From: CAXXOK01 sp963675925
Lineage (GTDB): Bacteria; Bacillota; Clostridia; Christensenellales; Aristaeellaceae
DNA: 64,000 nt
Direction of reading: 5' to 3'
Assembly (NCBI GenBank): GCA_963675925.2
Contig: CAXXIB010000004.1
Location: 372,001 to 436,000, forward strand
Numbering within the stretch: the stretch's first letter is position 1; each line of letters opens with the position of its first letter. Of the stretch, positions 25,643 through 34,682 are shown piece by piece. A program made the translations under genes and the position numbers. The notes beneath the pieces were generated by a model, which saw only the letters and a program-made list of their open reading frames with translations, did not search any database and was not told the origin of the DNA.

Positions 25643-27094
25643 ATGAAAAAAGCAGACATCGGCATGATCGGTCTGGCCGTGATGGGCGAAAATCTCTCCA
25701 TGAACATGGAGAAAAACGGCTTTACCGTGGCCGTGTACAACATCGAAACCGAAGCCGTGACTAACTTTATAACCGGTCGCGGGAAGGGCAAGCACTTTAT
25801 CGGAACCTATTCGTTTGAAGAGCTGGTTGAAAGCATCCAGCCTCCGCGCGTCATCATGATGATGATCAAAGCGGGCGACCCCGTAGACCAGACCATCGAC
25901 AAGCTCCTGCCGCTGCTCTCCCCCGGTGATATCATCATCGACGGCGGCAACAGCCACTTCCCCGATACCATCCGGCGCGTACACTACGTTGAAAGCAAGG
26001 GCATGCTCTACATCGGCACGGGCGTATCCGGGGGCGAAGAAGGTGCACTCAACGGCCCCAGCATTATGCCCGGCGGTTCGCCTGCCGCATGGCCGCGCGT
26101 AAAGCCCATCCTGCAGGCCATCGCCGCTAAAGTGGATGATGGTTCTCCCTGCTGCGACTGGGTCGGCGAGGGGGGCGCAGGGCACTTTGTGAAAATGGTA
26201 CACAACGGCATCGAGTACGGCGACATGCAGTTGATTTGCGAGGCCTATCAGCTAATGCGCGATCTTTTACAGATGACACCCGCTGAAATGCACGCAGTAT
26301 TTCAGCAGTGGAACCAGGGCGATCTAAACAGCTATTTAATTGAGATTACCGCCAATATTCTGGCCGTGAAGGACACAGACGGCACCCCGCTTGTGGATAA
26401 AATTCTGGATACCGCCGGGCAGAAAGGCACTGGGAAGTGGACGTCCGTCACCGCGCTGGACGAGGGCACGCCGCTGACGCTCATCAGCGAGGCCGTGTTC
26501 TCCCGCTGCCTGTCAGCCATGAAGGAGGAACGCGTAACCGCCGCCAAGGTCTATCATCGCAGCATTCCTCCTTACACCGGCGACAAGGCAGCATTGATTG
26601 AAAACATTCGCCAAGCGCTGTACGCCTCCAAGATCATCTCCTACGCACAGGGGTACGAACTGCTGCGCATGGCGGCCGATACCTATGGCTGGCAGCTCAA
26701 CTACGGCGGCATCGCGCTGATGTGGCGCGGCGGGTGCATTATACGCAGCGCATTTTTAGGCAAAATCAAGGATGCGTTTGACCAAAACCCGCAGCTGAAT
26801 AACCTGTTGCTGGATTCCTACTTCAAACAGCGCATGGAAAGCCTGCTGCCTGCATGGCGGCACACCGCTGCCGCCGCGCTGACCGCCGGAGTCCCTACGC
26901 CGGCTATGACCTCCGCCCTTTCGTATTTCGATGGCTATACCACCGGTCGCTTACCCGCCAACCTATTGCAGGCCCAGCGCGATTACTTCGGCGCGCACAC
27001 CTACGAGCGGCTGGACAGCTCCCGGGGACAGTTTTTTCATACCAACTGGACGGGCCACGGAGGCGATACAACCTCCAACGCCTACAATGTCTAA
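25643..27094 (+). CDS. gnd: 6-phosphogluconate dehydrogenase, decarboxylating
   Basis: 483 residues, usual length. The NADP Rossmann start is GMIGLAVMGENLSMNMEKNGF. DGGNSHFPDTIRR, GTGVSGGEEGALNGPSIMPGG and GAGHFVKMVHNGIEYGDMQ (catalytic Lys) are complete, and the tail ends FHTNWTGHGGDTTSNAYNV. It converts 6-phosphogluconate to ribulose 5-phosphate and CO2. Here it lies between a PfkB kinase and a LarA homologue, unlike a plain pentose-phosphate setting, so it probably serves a hexonate-degradation route. GGAGG lies before the ATG. Confidence 0.95.
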   Translation: MKKADIGMIGLAVMGENLSMNMEKNGFTVAVYNIETEAVTNFITGRGKGKHFIGTYSFEELVESIQPPRVIMMMIKAGDPVDQTIDKLLPLLSPGDIIIDGGNSHFPDTIRRVHYVESKGMLYIGTGVSGGEEGALNGPSIMPGGSPAAWPRVKPILQAIAAKVDDGSPCCDWVGEGGAGHFVKMVHNGIEYGDMQLICEAYQLMRDLLQMTPAEMHAVFQQWNQGDLNSYLIEITANILAVKDTDGTPLVDKILDTAGQKGTGKWTSVTALDEGTPLTLISEAVFSRCLSAMKEERVTAAKVYHRSIPPYTGDKAALIENIRQALYASKIISYAQGYELLRMAADTYGWQLNYGGIALMWRGGCIIRSAFLGKIKDAFDQNPQLNNLLLDSYFKQRMESLLPAWRHTAAAALTAGVPTPAMTSALSYFDGYTTGRLPANLLQAQRDYFGAHTYERLDSSRGQFFHTNWTGHGGDTTSNAYNV

Positions 27095-27109
27095 CGGAGC
27101 GAGAAAAGC

Positions 27110-28384
27110 ATGCAGGAGTTTGTATACGCCAAAGCCCCCACCGGCTTGACCAGGGATGAAATCCGGTTGTCGCTTGTCAAATCCCTCGCGGGTCGCACGC
27201 TGCTAAATGTGCTGATTATCCCGCCGGATTTCACCCGCTACCATTCCAATGCCGGGCTGATCACCAACCAGTATTATCACATGCTCACAGAGCAGGGCTG
27301 TACCGTGGATATCCTGCCAGCCCTTGGCACCCATACGCCCGTCACCGCTGAGCAGGCCGCCGCCATGTTCGGCGATATCCCCTTCCAGACCTTCCTGCCC
27401 CACCAATGGCGGGAGGATCTGGTCACGCTGGGCACCATACCCGGCGGCTTTATTTCCGGCATTACGGACGGGCTGTGGAAAGAGCCGATCAGCGCGCAAA
27501 TCAACAAACGCATCATGAACCCCCGCTATGACCTGATTCTTTCCGTGGGACAGGTTGTGCCTCACGAGGTCATCGGTATGGCCAATCATGCCAAGAACCT
27601 GTTCATCGGCGTTGGCGGCGTGGACATGATTAACAAAACGCACATGATCGGCGCGGTATTCGGCATGGAACGGGTCATGGGCAAGGATCACACCCCTGTG
27701 CGCCGCATCCTTGATTATGCGATGGAGCGTTTTTTGAAACAACGCCCGATTTTGTTCGTACTCACGGTGTGCACTGCGCACAATAACGACATCCACACCC
27801 ACGGTTTGTTTATCAGCGAAGATCGCAGCTGCCTGAATGCGGCCATCCGGCTTTCGCAGGAAAAGAACATTGATTTTGTCACCAAGGGGCTGCGCAAGTG
27901 TGTGGTGTACCTGACCCCGGAGGAGTACCACACGACCTGGCTTGGCAACAAGGCCATCTACCGCACGCGCATGGCCATGGCCGACGGCGGGGAGCTGCTC
28001 ATCCTCGCCCCCGGCATACGCCGCTTCGGCGAGGATATGCAGGTGGATGGGCTGATTCGCAAATACGGCTATCAAGGACGGCTGCAAACGCTGGACGCCT
28101 TTCAAAACGAGGATAACACGGACCTGCGCCAGAACATGAGCGCTGCCGCGCACCTGATACACGGCTCGTCGGACGGCCGTTTCAGCATTACCTATGCCGT
28201 GAAAAACATCGCAAAGGACGCCATTGAAGCGGCCGGTTACCAGGCGGCGGATTATGATACTATGATCAAACGCTATGATCCAAATTCCCTGTCCTACGGC
28301 TATAACACCCTGCCGGACGGCGAAGAAATATACTTTATTCCCAATCCCGCGCTTGGGCTTTGGATTAATCAGGAACGCTTCTAG
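27110..28384 (+). CDS. LarA-family (nickel-pincer) 2-hydroxyacid racemase/epimerase homologue
   Basis: 424 residues. The N-terminal DUF2088 domain has PDFTRYHS (Asp40, Arg43), ALGTHTP (His75), VVPHEVIGMANHAK (His152, His160, Lys162) and NKTH (His178). In lactate racemase LarA such His and Lys residues bind the nickel-pincer nucleotide and act as the hydride-transfer bases, so the active site seems complete. Homologues can racemise or epimerise C2 of other hydroxy acids. Following a kinase and gnd by 15 bases, it could epimerise C2 of a hexonate. No larB, larC or larE is in the window. Last gene of the operon. Confidence 0.8.
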   Translation: MQEFVYAKAPTGLTRDEIRLSLVKSLAGRTLLNVLIIPPDFTRYHSNAGLITNQYYHMLTEQGCTVDILPALGTHTPVTAEQAAAMFGDIPFQTFLPHQWREDLVTLGTIPGGFISGITDGLWKEPISAQINKRIMNPRYDLILSVGQVVPHEVIGMANHAKNLFIGVGGVDMINKTHMIGAVFGMERVMGKDHTPVRRILDYAMERFLKQRPILFVLTVCTAHNNDIHTHGLFISEDRSCLNAAIRLSQEKNIDFVTKGLRKCVVYLTPEEYHTTWLGNKAIYRTRMAMADGGELLILAPGIRRFGEDMQVDGLIRKYGYQGRLQTLDAFQNEDNTDLRQNMSAAAHLIHGSSDGRFSITYAVKNIAKDAIEAAGYQAADYDTMIKRYDPNSLSYGYNTLPDGEEIYFIPNPALGLWINQERF

Positions 28385-28422
28385 CCATAATCTTTTATCA
28401 CACCATCCCTATACACAAAGAG

Positions 28423-28448
28423 GCCGCCCCCATCGGTGTGGGGGCGGC
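28423..28448. terminator. Hairpin between two convergent operons
   Basis: GCCGCCCCCA-TCGG-TGTGGGGGCGGC, a strong 10-bp GC stem. On the minus strand it is followed by CTCTTTGTG, so it probably ends the fucU operon; on the plus strand there is only a weak T-rich tail after the LarA gene. Confidence 0.7.
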
Positions 28449-28491
28449 TGGATTATTATGCGGCGCATGGAGGTTGTACGCCGCTGCGCAA

Positions 28492-28920
28492 CTATTTCAC
28501 AACGCCTTTTTTCAATATCATGTTGGCATACAGCGCGCTCTCGCTTGTGGCTACACAGGCGTAGCAGCGCTGTCCACGGGCGTAGAACGCAGGCTTTTCA
28601 ATGGTTTCGTCCCGCAGGCCCTGCATTTCATGCTTTTGGCCGATTTCCCTGTACTGCTCCCAGATTTCCGGTTTGTAGGGATCGCCGGGGACAACCGCCA
28701 TCAGCGCAACGGGATGATCCACATAGCTGTCCAGCGGCAAAAACCGGAGCAGCATATCCAATATTTCGGCAATGCCGTGGCCGTCCATGCGCACGCAGCG
28801 TTCCGGACAGCCGAACTTGGGATAGTTCCCGTCACACAAAAGCAGTTCGTCGCCATGGCCCATTTCCATCAGGATTTTCATCAGTTCCGGGGGCATTAAA
28901 TCAGGAATATTTTTTAGCAT
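28492..28920 (-). CDS. FucU/RbsD-family sugar mutarotase
   Basis: 142 residues, the length of FucU. LKNIPDLMPPELMKILMEMGHGDELLLCDGNYP carries the catalytic His and Asp of L-fucose mutarotase, and the C-terminal CYACVATSESALYANMILKKGV is also typical. The enzyme interconverts anomers of a free sugar. Fucose is the first guess, but related proteins use ribose and others. It is the last gene of the minus-strand operon that begins with the aldolase (33405). Confidence 0.82.
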   Translation of the reverse strand: MLKNIPDLMPPELMKILMEMGHGDELLLCDGNYPKFGCPERCVRMDGHGIAEILDMLLRFLPLDSYVDHPVALMAVVPGDPYKPEIWEQYREIGQKHEMQGLRDETIEKPAFYARGQRCYACVATSESALYANMILKKGVVK

Positions 28921-28929
28921 ACGCTATCC

Positions 28930-29943
28930 TCACTTCGTAATGGTGCCATCTTCATCCCACAGATCATGCCAGTCCTTCGCACTCGGCCACAGGAATACCT
29001 GGCCTTTAATCAGGCGGCAGTCGCATTCCACGGTTTTGAGCGCTTCCATTTCGGCATCGGTCAGCAGGTCTTCGGTGGTGCATTTGAGGTTGGAAACATA
29101 TTCGTTTTCATGAATGGAGAACGGAATGGGAATCTGCCCGCGCTGCACAGCCCATTTCAGGCAAATTACAGCAGGGTGCACGTTGTGCGCCTTAGCGACC
29201 TCGACCACCACAGGCTCGGCGATGTCGACCACGTCATCGGCAGTCATATCACGCTCGGGGCGGGTGGGGCTGCCGATGGGGCAAAAGCCGATGGGCTGAA
29301 TGCCATGCTCGACAACATAATCATACAGCTCCCACTGCTGGAAGCAGGGGTGGAGTTCCATTTCGATCAGCGACGGCTTGATACGGCACAGTGGCAAAAC
29401 GGCCTCCAGCTTGGGGATGGTCATGGAACTCATGCCGATATGGCGTACCAGCCCCATATCGTAGAGTTTTTCCATCTGCTTCCATGTCGCCATGAATGCG
29501 TCCACGGAAAATGGTTTGCTGTCGGGGTTGCGGCTATCGCCATCGCAGCCGGGCGCATGGTAGTTGGGGAAGGGCCAGTGCACGAAATACGCATCAATAT
29601 AATCCAGCTGCAAATCGCGCAGCGACTTTGCACAGGCCAGCAGCACATCGCCCTTGCCGTGCATATCGTTCCACACTTTGGAGGTGATAAACAGCTCCTC
29701 GCGCTTGACCACGCCCTCGCGAATCGCGGTATCGAACACCTCACCGATCAAATCCTCGTTGCCATAAACCGAGGCACAGTCAAACATGCGATACCCGCAG
29801 CGGATAGCCCCGGCCACCGCCTTGGAAACCTGCTCAGGCGTAAACCGGTCGCTGCCGAACGTCCCCATGCCAATGCAGGGAATTTCCTCACCGGTATAGA
29901 GTTTTCGTTTGGGAACGAGGGAGGGGTTGATAAATTCTGCCAT
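28930..29943 (-). CDS. Aldo/keto reductase
   Basis: 337 residues of the (beta/alpha)8 AKR fold. The catalytic tetrad can be placed: Asp and Tyr in FDCASVYGNE, Lys in ITSKVWNDM and His in YFVHWPFP. PIPFSIHENEYVSN near residue 260 contacts the NADP phosphate. It would reduce an aldehyde or ketose with NAD(P)H. In this operon it may reduce the aldehyde released by the aldolase or interconvert a sugar and polyol. It precedes fucU by 9 bases. Confidence 0.82.
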   Translation of the reverse strand: MAEFINPSLVPKRKLYTGEEIPCIGMGTFGSDRFTPEQVSKAVAGAIRCGYRMFDCASVYGNEDLIGEVFDTAIREGVVKREELFITSKVWNDMHGKGDVLLACAKSLRDLQLDYIDAYFVHWPFPNYHAPGCDGDSRNPDSKPFSVDAFMATWKQMEKLYDMGLVRHIGMSSMTIPKLEAVLPLCRIKPSLIEMELHPCFQQWELYDYVVEHGIQPIGFCPIGSPTRPERDMTADDVVDIAEPVVVEVAKAHNVHPAVICLKWAVQRGQIPIPFSIHENEYVSNLKCTTEDLLTDAEMEALKTVECDCRLIKGQVFLWPSAKDWHDLWDEDGTITK

Positions 29944-30013
29944 GGTATGCCCTTCTTTCCTTCAAGTCCTAATCACACAAATAAAGTATAGGATGGATGG
30001 CCGTATCGCCGGC

Positions 30014-31060
30014 TTAGTCGTTCACTAACATGATTTTCCCGTGTACCTGCGCGGGATTTTTATACAAATCAAATGCCTGTTTTACCTCGCGCATCGGGAA
30101 CGTGCGGAAGATGAAATCGGGGTCGAACTTCAGCTCACCGGTCGCAAAATAATGCGCCGTCAACTCCCATTCCCTGCCCGGAAATGGTGCAGAGTAGCTC
30201 ATCCAGCTCCCGGTCAGGTGAAACTCCTTGCGGTTCATGTTCTCCCACTGCCGGGGCGTGAAGCACAAATCCTCGTGCGGGGTGCCGATAAAACAAACCC
30301 TGGCTTTATTGGCCGCCAGCTCAAACGCCATGCGCATGGTGACAGGCATGCCTGCGGTTTCATAAACATGGTCAAAGCCCTTGCCGCCAGTCAACGCCAT
30401 GGCTTTCTCTAAAAAATCGGGAGCTTTGGTGTTGATCGTTTCATCCGCGCCCATGCGCTTGGCCAGGGCCAGACGGCCGTCGTCAATATCAAACGCGACC
30501 AGTTTCCTGGCACCGAAAATCTTTGCCCATTGCGCGGTAAACACGCCGATGGTGCCAAGGCCCAGCACCGCCACCGTGCCACCACCGCTATAATCGCCCT
30601 GCAATATGCCGTGCAGCGCAACGGTGGATGGTTCAAACATCGCTGCCTGCTCGTAGGCGATGGACGGATCATACTTCACGGCATTTTGCGCCGGCAAAAC
30701 AACATACTCTGCAAAGCTGCCCTGCTGGCGGCTACCAATAAAGGAATAGAACTTGCATAGGGCGAAATTGCCCTGCTGGCAATCCCCGCATTTCATGCAG
30801 GGGACCAGCGGTGCACCGCTGACAGTATCGCCGACGTGCAGGGTGTCCACACCCTCGCCGACCTCGACCACATCGCCGGAGAACTCGTGCCCCAGCACTA
30901 CAGGGTAAAAATGAGCACCATGATGTAAAACGCGCGGAATGTCGCTGCCACAGATGCCTGTAGCGCGAACGCGCACCTTCACAGTGCCCGGCGTTGTGAC
31001 CGGCGTTTCCCAGTCATCGTAGCGGATATCCTCGTTTGCGTAGAGTACGGCTGCTTTCAA
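30014..31060 (-). CDS. Zinc-dependent polyol dehydrogenase, galactitol-1-phosphate 5-dehydrogenase-like
   Basis: 348 residues, medium-chain dehydrogenase. Catalytic zinc residues: Cys in TGICGSD and GHEFSG (His, Glu); the structural zinc site is CMKCGDCQQGNFALC; the NAD site is GLGTIG. The stretch NRKEFHLTGSWMSYSAPFPGREWEL strongly resembles GatD. GatD oxidises galactitol 1-phosphate to tagatose 6-phosphate. No PTS is present here and the importer is ABC-type, so the substrate may be an unphosphorylated polyol or sugar. Confidence 0.82.
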   Translation of the reverse strand: MKAAVLYANEDIRYDDWETPVTTPGTVKVRVRATGICGSDIPRVLHHGAHFYPVVLGHEFSGDVVEVGEGVDTLHVGDTVSGAPLVPCMKCGDCQQGNFALCKFYSFIGSRQQGSFAEYVVLPAQNAVKYDPSIAYEQAAMFEPSTVALHGILQGDYSGGGTVAVLGLGTIGVFTAQWAKIFGARKLVAFDIDDGRLALAKRMGADETINTKAPDFLEKAMALTGGKGFDHVYETAGMPVTMRMAFELAANKARVCFIGTPHEDLCFTPRQWENMNRKEFHLTGSWMSYSAPFPGREWELTAHYFATGELKFDPDFIFRTFPMREVKQAFDLYKNPAQVHGKIMLVND

Positions 31061-31076
31061 AGCGTGTCGCTTCCTT

Positions 31077-32564
31077 TCAATCCACGGTATTTTGCATCAT
31101 CGGTTGCAGGCGCGTATACAGTTCCCGGTAGGCCTGATATTGCCTGTCATACACGGGTCGGTTGTCCAGATTGGGTGTATAGGTCTTAGTCACCTGCACG
31201 GTTGTATCGGCGGCATCCTGAAAGCTGGAATACACGCCCGTTCCAACACCTGTCAGTATGGCTGCGCCCAGCGTGGCTGCGGTATCGCTGTAGGGCACTT
31301 CAATCTCGTGCCCTGTACAATCGGCTTTCAGCTGTGTCCACACCGTGCTGTTTGCGCTGCCGCCAACGGAGCGCATGGTTTGCGCCGCTGCGCCAGCCGC
31401 TTCGGCCACTTCCAGATTGTGCCGCAGGGAGAACGCCACGCCCTCCATGGCCGCGCGAATCAGGTGACCGCGGGTCTTAGCATAGTTCAGGCCGAAAAAC
31501 ACGCCGTTGGCCTGCGGATTCCAAATCGGGCTGCGCTCGCCCGCCATATACGGTAGAAAGAGCACACCGTCGCTTCCGGCTGGTACCTGGGCAGCCAATG
31601 CATCCATTTGCTGAAAGTTTAGCTCCGGGCACACGGTTTCCCGCAGCCATTTCAGCGCGCCGCCACCGCCTGTGGTGCCACCCTGCAAAAGCCAACGGTC
31701 CGGCACGACATGGAACGACAAAATCAGCCGCGGGTCAGCCGCATAGCGGCTGATGCACAAGCTCATCCCGCCAGCCTGTCCCCCTTGTTCCTGGGTCTGC
31801 CCCGCTTCAATCACGCCCGCGCCCAACGTGCCGCAGGCAGCGTCCAGCCCACCGGCAACCACCGGCGTACCCGCCGCAAGGCCTGTTAGTGCAGCGGCTT
31901 CATGGGTCACATGACCGACAATCTGGTGACACGGGGAAATTGGCGGCAAAAGCTCCGGCCGTATGCCCAGCGCTTTCGCCATGTCCAAATTCCAGGTGCC
32001 GGTGTGCATATCGAAGCAGCTTAGGCCATAGCCTTGGGAAAGATCCTGTGTGAATGCGCCTGTCAAGCGCTGCACGATAAAGCTGTTGGACTGCAAAATG
32101 TACGCGGTTTTTGCATAGACATCAGGCAGATTGTTTTGATACCAACGTATTTTCGGCAGCGTATAGCTGGGCTGCACGGGATTTCCCGACAGGGCAAACA
32201 GCGTCTCCGCCTTCACGCGCGCAGTGATTTCTGTGCATTCCTGCCCGGAGCGGGTATCGGTCCAAATCGGGGTATTGCACAGCACCGCGCCGCTTGCATC
32301 CACCGCAACGGCGGACCAGCTTTGGCCGTCAACGCCTATACCGGCAATGTCGCCCGGCTGTATACCGGGCTGCGCCATCACCTCGCGCACTGCGCCGCAT
32401 ACTCCGGTCCACCAATCATCCGGACGTTGCTCCGCCCAGCCGGGGTGCGGGTACAGCACCGGATATGCTTCACTGTGCTGGGCCACAACTGTGCCGTCGG
32501 GCGTGAACAACGCCACCTTGCAGGCGGACGTGCCGATATCAATGCCAAGCAGGTACGCGGGCAT
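31077..32564 (-). CDS. FGGY-family carbohydrate kinase (xylulokinase-like)
   Basis: 495 residues. Actin-like ATPase domain 1 starts LLGIDIGTSACKVALF; DGQSWSAVAVD and WTDTRS mark the sugar site; GGLDAACGTLGAGV and the QGGTTGGGGALKW glycine loop form domain 2. The family phosphorylates ketoses at C5 or C1 (xylulose, ribulose, fuculose, rhamnulose) or glycerol-type substrates. The ATG at 32564 follows the aldolase stop by one base, with the site inside the aldolase end, so expression is coupled. The substrate is probably the ketose that the GatD-like enzyme makes. Confidence 0.85.
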   Translation of the reverse strand: MPAYLLGIDIGTSACKVALFTPDGTVVAQHSEAYPVLYPHPGWAEQRPDDWWTGVCGAVREVMAQPGIQPGDIAGIGVDGQSWSAVAVDASGAVLCNTPIWTDTRSGQECTEITARVKAETLFALSGNPVQPSYTLPKIRWYQNNLPDVYAKTAYILQSNSFIVQRLTGAFTQDLSQGYGLSCFDMHTGTWNLDMAKALGIRPELLPPISPCHQIVGHVTHEAAALTGLAAGTPVVAGGLDAACGTLGAGVIEAGQTQEQGGQAGGMSLCISRYAADPRLILSFHVVPDRWLLQGGTTGGGGALKWLRETVCPELNFQQMDALAAQVPAGSDGVLFLPYMAGERSPIWNPQANGVFFGLNYAKTRGHLIRAAMEGVAFSLRHNLEVAEAAGAAAQTMRSVGGSANSTVWTQLKADCTGHEIEVPYSDTAATLGAAILTGVGTGVYSSFQDAADTTVQVTKTYTPNLDNRPVYDRQYQAYRELYTRLQPMMQNTVD

Positions 32565-32565
32565 G

Positions 32566-33405
32566 TTAGGCCTGCCCGTCGCTGCCACACAAGCGGATCA
32601 ACTGCATGACCCGCGCCTGAACGGCCTCACGACCTGCAGCAAGATATTTCTTGGGGTCGAAAGCATCCGGATGCTCACTCAGAGATGCCTTCACCCCATC
32701 GGAGAACGCAATACGCAGCTCCGTGGCGTAGTTGACCTTGCAGATACCGCGCTTGATACACTCGCGAACCTGATCATGCGGCACACCGCTGGTACCGTGC
32801 AGCACCAGGGGAATGGAGACCACCTGCCGGATTTTATCCAGCAGATCAATGGAAAGCTGCGGGGTTCCCTTGTACACGCCGTGCGCTGTGCCGATGGCTA
32901 CGGCAAAACTATCAATTCCGGTCTCCTTGACAAAGGTTTTCGCCTCTGCCGGATCGGTGTACTGCGGCTTGGCGGAATGGTCGTCTTCCTTACCGCCTAC
33001 GGTACCCAGTTCCGCCTCCACAGGCAAACCACCAGCGTTTTCTACCACGCTTTTAGTAAGCGTAACGTTACCGTCAAACGGCAGCGTGGATCCATCAATC
33101 ATCAGCGAGGTATACCCGGCGGCAATGCATTGCTGCGCCAGTTCCAGGCTGCTTCCATGGTCCAGATGCAAGGCTACCGGGACATCCACCGCTTCGGCCA
33201 AACGCTGCACCATCCCCGCAAACACAGCCGGAGGCGCATATTTCAGCGTGCCGGATGTTGTTTGTACAAGCACGGGTGCGCGCAGTTCCTGCGCAGCGGC
33301 AACCACAGCCTGCGCCATCTCCATGTTTTCAACATTGAACGCAGCTACGGCATAGCCGCCTTGCTGGGCTTTTACAAGAAGCTCCCTGGACGTGACTAAT
33401 GGCAT
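32566..33405 (-). CDS. Class II fructose/tagatose-bisphosphate aldolase (GatY/KbaY-like)
   Basis: 279 residues. Zinc ligands and catalytic residues: HLDHGSS near residue 80-86, DGSTLPFDGN, VEAELGTVGG, AIGTAHGVY and PLVLHGTSGVP, which is the full class II pattern and closest in size to GatY/KbaY. It cleaves a phosphorylated ketose to DHAP and an aldehyde. First gene of the operon aldolase-kinase-dehydrogenase-AKR-mutarotase. ATG 33405 was chosen because GAGGTG lies 6 bases upstream; the longer frame would start with the GTG inside that site. Confidence 0.88.
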   Translation of the reverse strand: MPLVTSRELLVKAQQGGYAVAAFNVENMEMAQAVVAAAQELRAPVLVQTTSGTLKYAPPAVFAGMVQRLAEAVDVPVALHLDHGSSLELAQQCIAAGYTSLMIDGSTLPFDGNVTLTKSVVENAGGLPVEAELGTVGGKEDDHSAKPQYTDPAEAKTFVKETGIDSFAVAIGTAHGVYKGTPQLSIDLLDKIRQVVSIPLVLHGTSGVPHDQVRECIKRGICKVNYATELRIAFSDGVKASLSEHPDAFDPKKYLAAGREAVQARVMQLIRLCGSDGQA

Positions 33406-33421
33406 ACAATTCACCTCATAA

Positions 33422-33442
33422 TACGAAACGTTTCCGTTTCGC
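33422..33442 (-). promoter_or_regulatory. LacI-type operator of the aldolase operon
   Basis: CGAAACGGAAACGTTTCG (minus strand) directly follows the -10 box. It is an imperfect palindrome, and the ABC importer promoter has a similar sequence in the same place (39459-39478). It is probably bound by the LacI-family protein encoded next to it, blocking initiation. Confidence 0.7.
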
Positions 33443-33444
33443 TT

Positions 33445-33473
33445 AGTATACGCAATCCTTCGTCCTGTGTCAA
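33445..33473 (-). promoter_or_regulatory. Promoter of the aldolase operon
   Basis: Read leftward: -35 TTGACA (33468-33473), 17-base spacer, -10 TATACT (33445-33450). It is nearly consensus, which fits strong expression held down by a repressor. Confidence 0.85.
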
Positions 33474-33525
33474 GGTGTTTCCCGTGTTCCGGCGGCCCTG
33501 TTTCCAGGCCTTATTTTGTAAACGA

Positions 33526-33554
33526 TTGTGCTTGCCGCCAAGGTTTGTTATAAT
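33526..33554 (+). promoter_or_regulatory. Promoter of the LacI-family regulator gene
   Basis: -35 TTGTGC (33526-33531), 17-base spacer, -10 TATAAT (33549-33554). CCGAAACGACC at 33568-33578 resembles half of the operator, so weak autoregulation is possible. Confidence 0.6.
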
Positions 33555-33595
33555 GAAACCAACAAAACCGAAACGACCATAAGGAGATCGATAGA

Positions 33596-34609
33596 ATGGC
33601 CGCCACCATGAAAGATATTGCCAAGATGACCGGCTTGGGTCTGGCTACCATATCCAAGTATCTCAATGGCGGTCAGGTACGCCCTAAAAACAAAAAACTG
33701 ATCGAGGACGCTGTGCGTGAACTGCATTTTGTACCCAACGAGTTTGCCCGCAGCCTGAAAACCAGCCTAAGCCGCACCGTGGGCGTGGTCATTCCGGAGC
33801 TTGGCAACACGTTTATCACCTCCATCATCACTACGATGGAGGATATCCTCCGCAAGCATGATTATGCGGTCATCGTGTGCGATTGCCGCACCGATCCCAA
33901 GCGTGAGAAGGAAGCCGTATCCTTCCTGATGCACAAGCGGGTGGACGGGCTGATCAACATGCCGACCGATACCAGTGGCGAGCATCTGCAACCCGCGCTG
34001 GACAAGGGAATCCCCATTGTGCTGGTCGACCGCATGCTTAAGCACTTCTCCGGTCAGGTCAGCGCTGTGGTCGTGGATAATGTCGATGCGTCCGAAAAAG
34101 CAACCCACCACCTGCTGGAGGCAGGGCACGAAGAAATCGGGATCATCCTTGGCAATGAAGGCATTTACACAACCCAGAAACGGCGCGAAGGCTATTTAAG
34201 TGCACTGGCAGAATACGATGTCAAAGCCCGCGAGGAGCTGGTGCGTTTCAGCGATTATACGCTGGAGGGCGGCTATAACCAGATGAAAGCACTGCTTTCC
34301 CTGTCCACGCCCCCGACCTCCGTATTTGTCACCAATTACGAAATGACACTGGGCGCGATGATCGCACTCAACGAGCGCCACCTCCGCGTACCTGAGGATA
34401 TCTCGGTCATCGGCTTTGACAAGCTGGACCTGTTTGGTGCCATGTACCCCAATTTAACGTTAGTCAAGCAGCCGCAAAACGCCATCGGCGAGTGCGTGGC
34501 AACGCAGCTACTGCGCCTGCTGTCGGAACCGTCGGACGAGTCCCTCAGCCAGATTATTACACTGCCCACACAGCTGGTAAAAGGCGGTACCATTCGCAAT
34601 TTGAAATAG
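33596..34609 (+). CDS. LacI-family transcriptional regulator
   Basis: 337 residues. The N-terminal helix-turn-helix MKDIAKMTGLGLATISKYLNGG and hinge NEFARSLKTSLSRTVGVVIPE are followed by a periplasmic-binding-protein-like sugar domain (LVDRM, VVVDNVDASEKATHHLLEAGH, GFDKLDLFG). In this family the sugar or a sugar phosphate releases the protein from its operator. It lies between the catabolic operon and the ABC importer operon, both of which carry the operator-like sequence, so it is their likely repressor. AAGGAG precedes the ATG. Confidence 0.92.
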   Translation: MAATMKDIAKMTGLGLATISKYLNGGQVRPKNKKLIEDAVRELHFVPNEFARSLKTSLSRTVGVVIPELGNTFITSIITTMEDILRKHDYAVIVCDCRTDPKREKEAVSFLMHKRVDGLINMPTDTSGEHLQPALDKGIPIVLVDRMLKHFSGQVSAVVVDNVDASEKATHHLLEAGHEEIGIILGNEGIYTTQKRREGYLSALAEYDVKAREELVRFSDYTLEGGYNQMKALLSLSTPPTSVFVTNYEMTLGAMIALNERHLRVPEDISVIGFDKLDLFGAMYPNLTLVKQPQNAIGECVATQLLRLLSEPSDESLSQIITLPTQLVKGGTIRNLK

Positions 34610-34636
34610 CAGACACTGCCATAGAATAACGATGCA

Positions 34637-34669
34637 AGAAGCCGCTTCCCAGACGGGAAGCGGCCTTTT
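34637..34669. terminator. Bidirectional terminator between the regulator and binding-protein genes
   Basis: GAAGCCGCTTCCCAGACGGGAAGCGGCCTTTT, a perfect 9-bp GCCGCTTCC/GGAAGCGGC stem, with T run on the plus side and AAG-rich on the other. Confidence 0.8.
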
Positions 34670-34682
34670 GCATGGAAGGAAA

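Noticed and set aside
28966..29991. 341-residue plus-strand open frame
   Set aside because: Shadow of the aldo/keto reductase gene, which has a complete catalytic tetrad.
32224..33399. 391-residue plus-strand open frame
   Set aside because: Antisense across both the FGGY kinase and aldolase genes; no motif.
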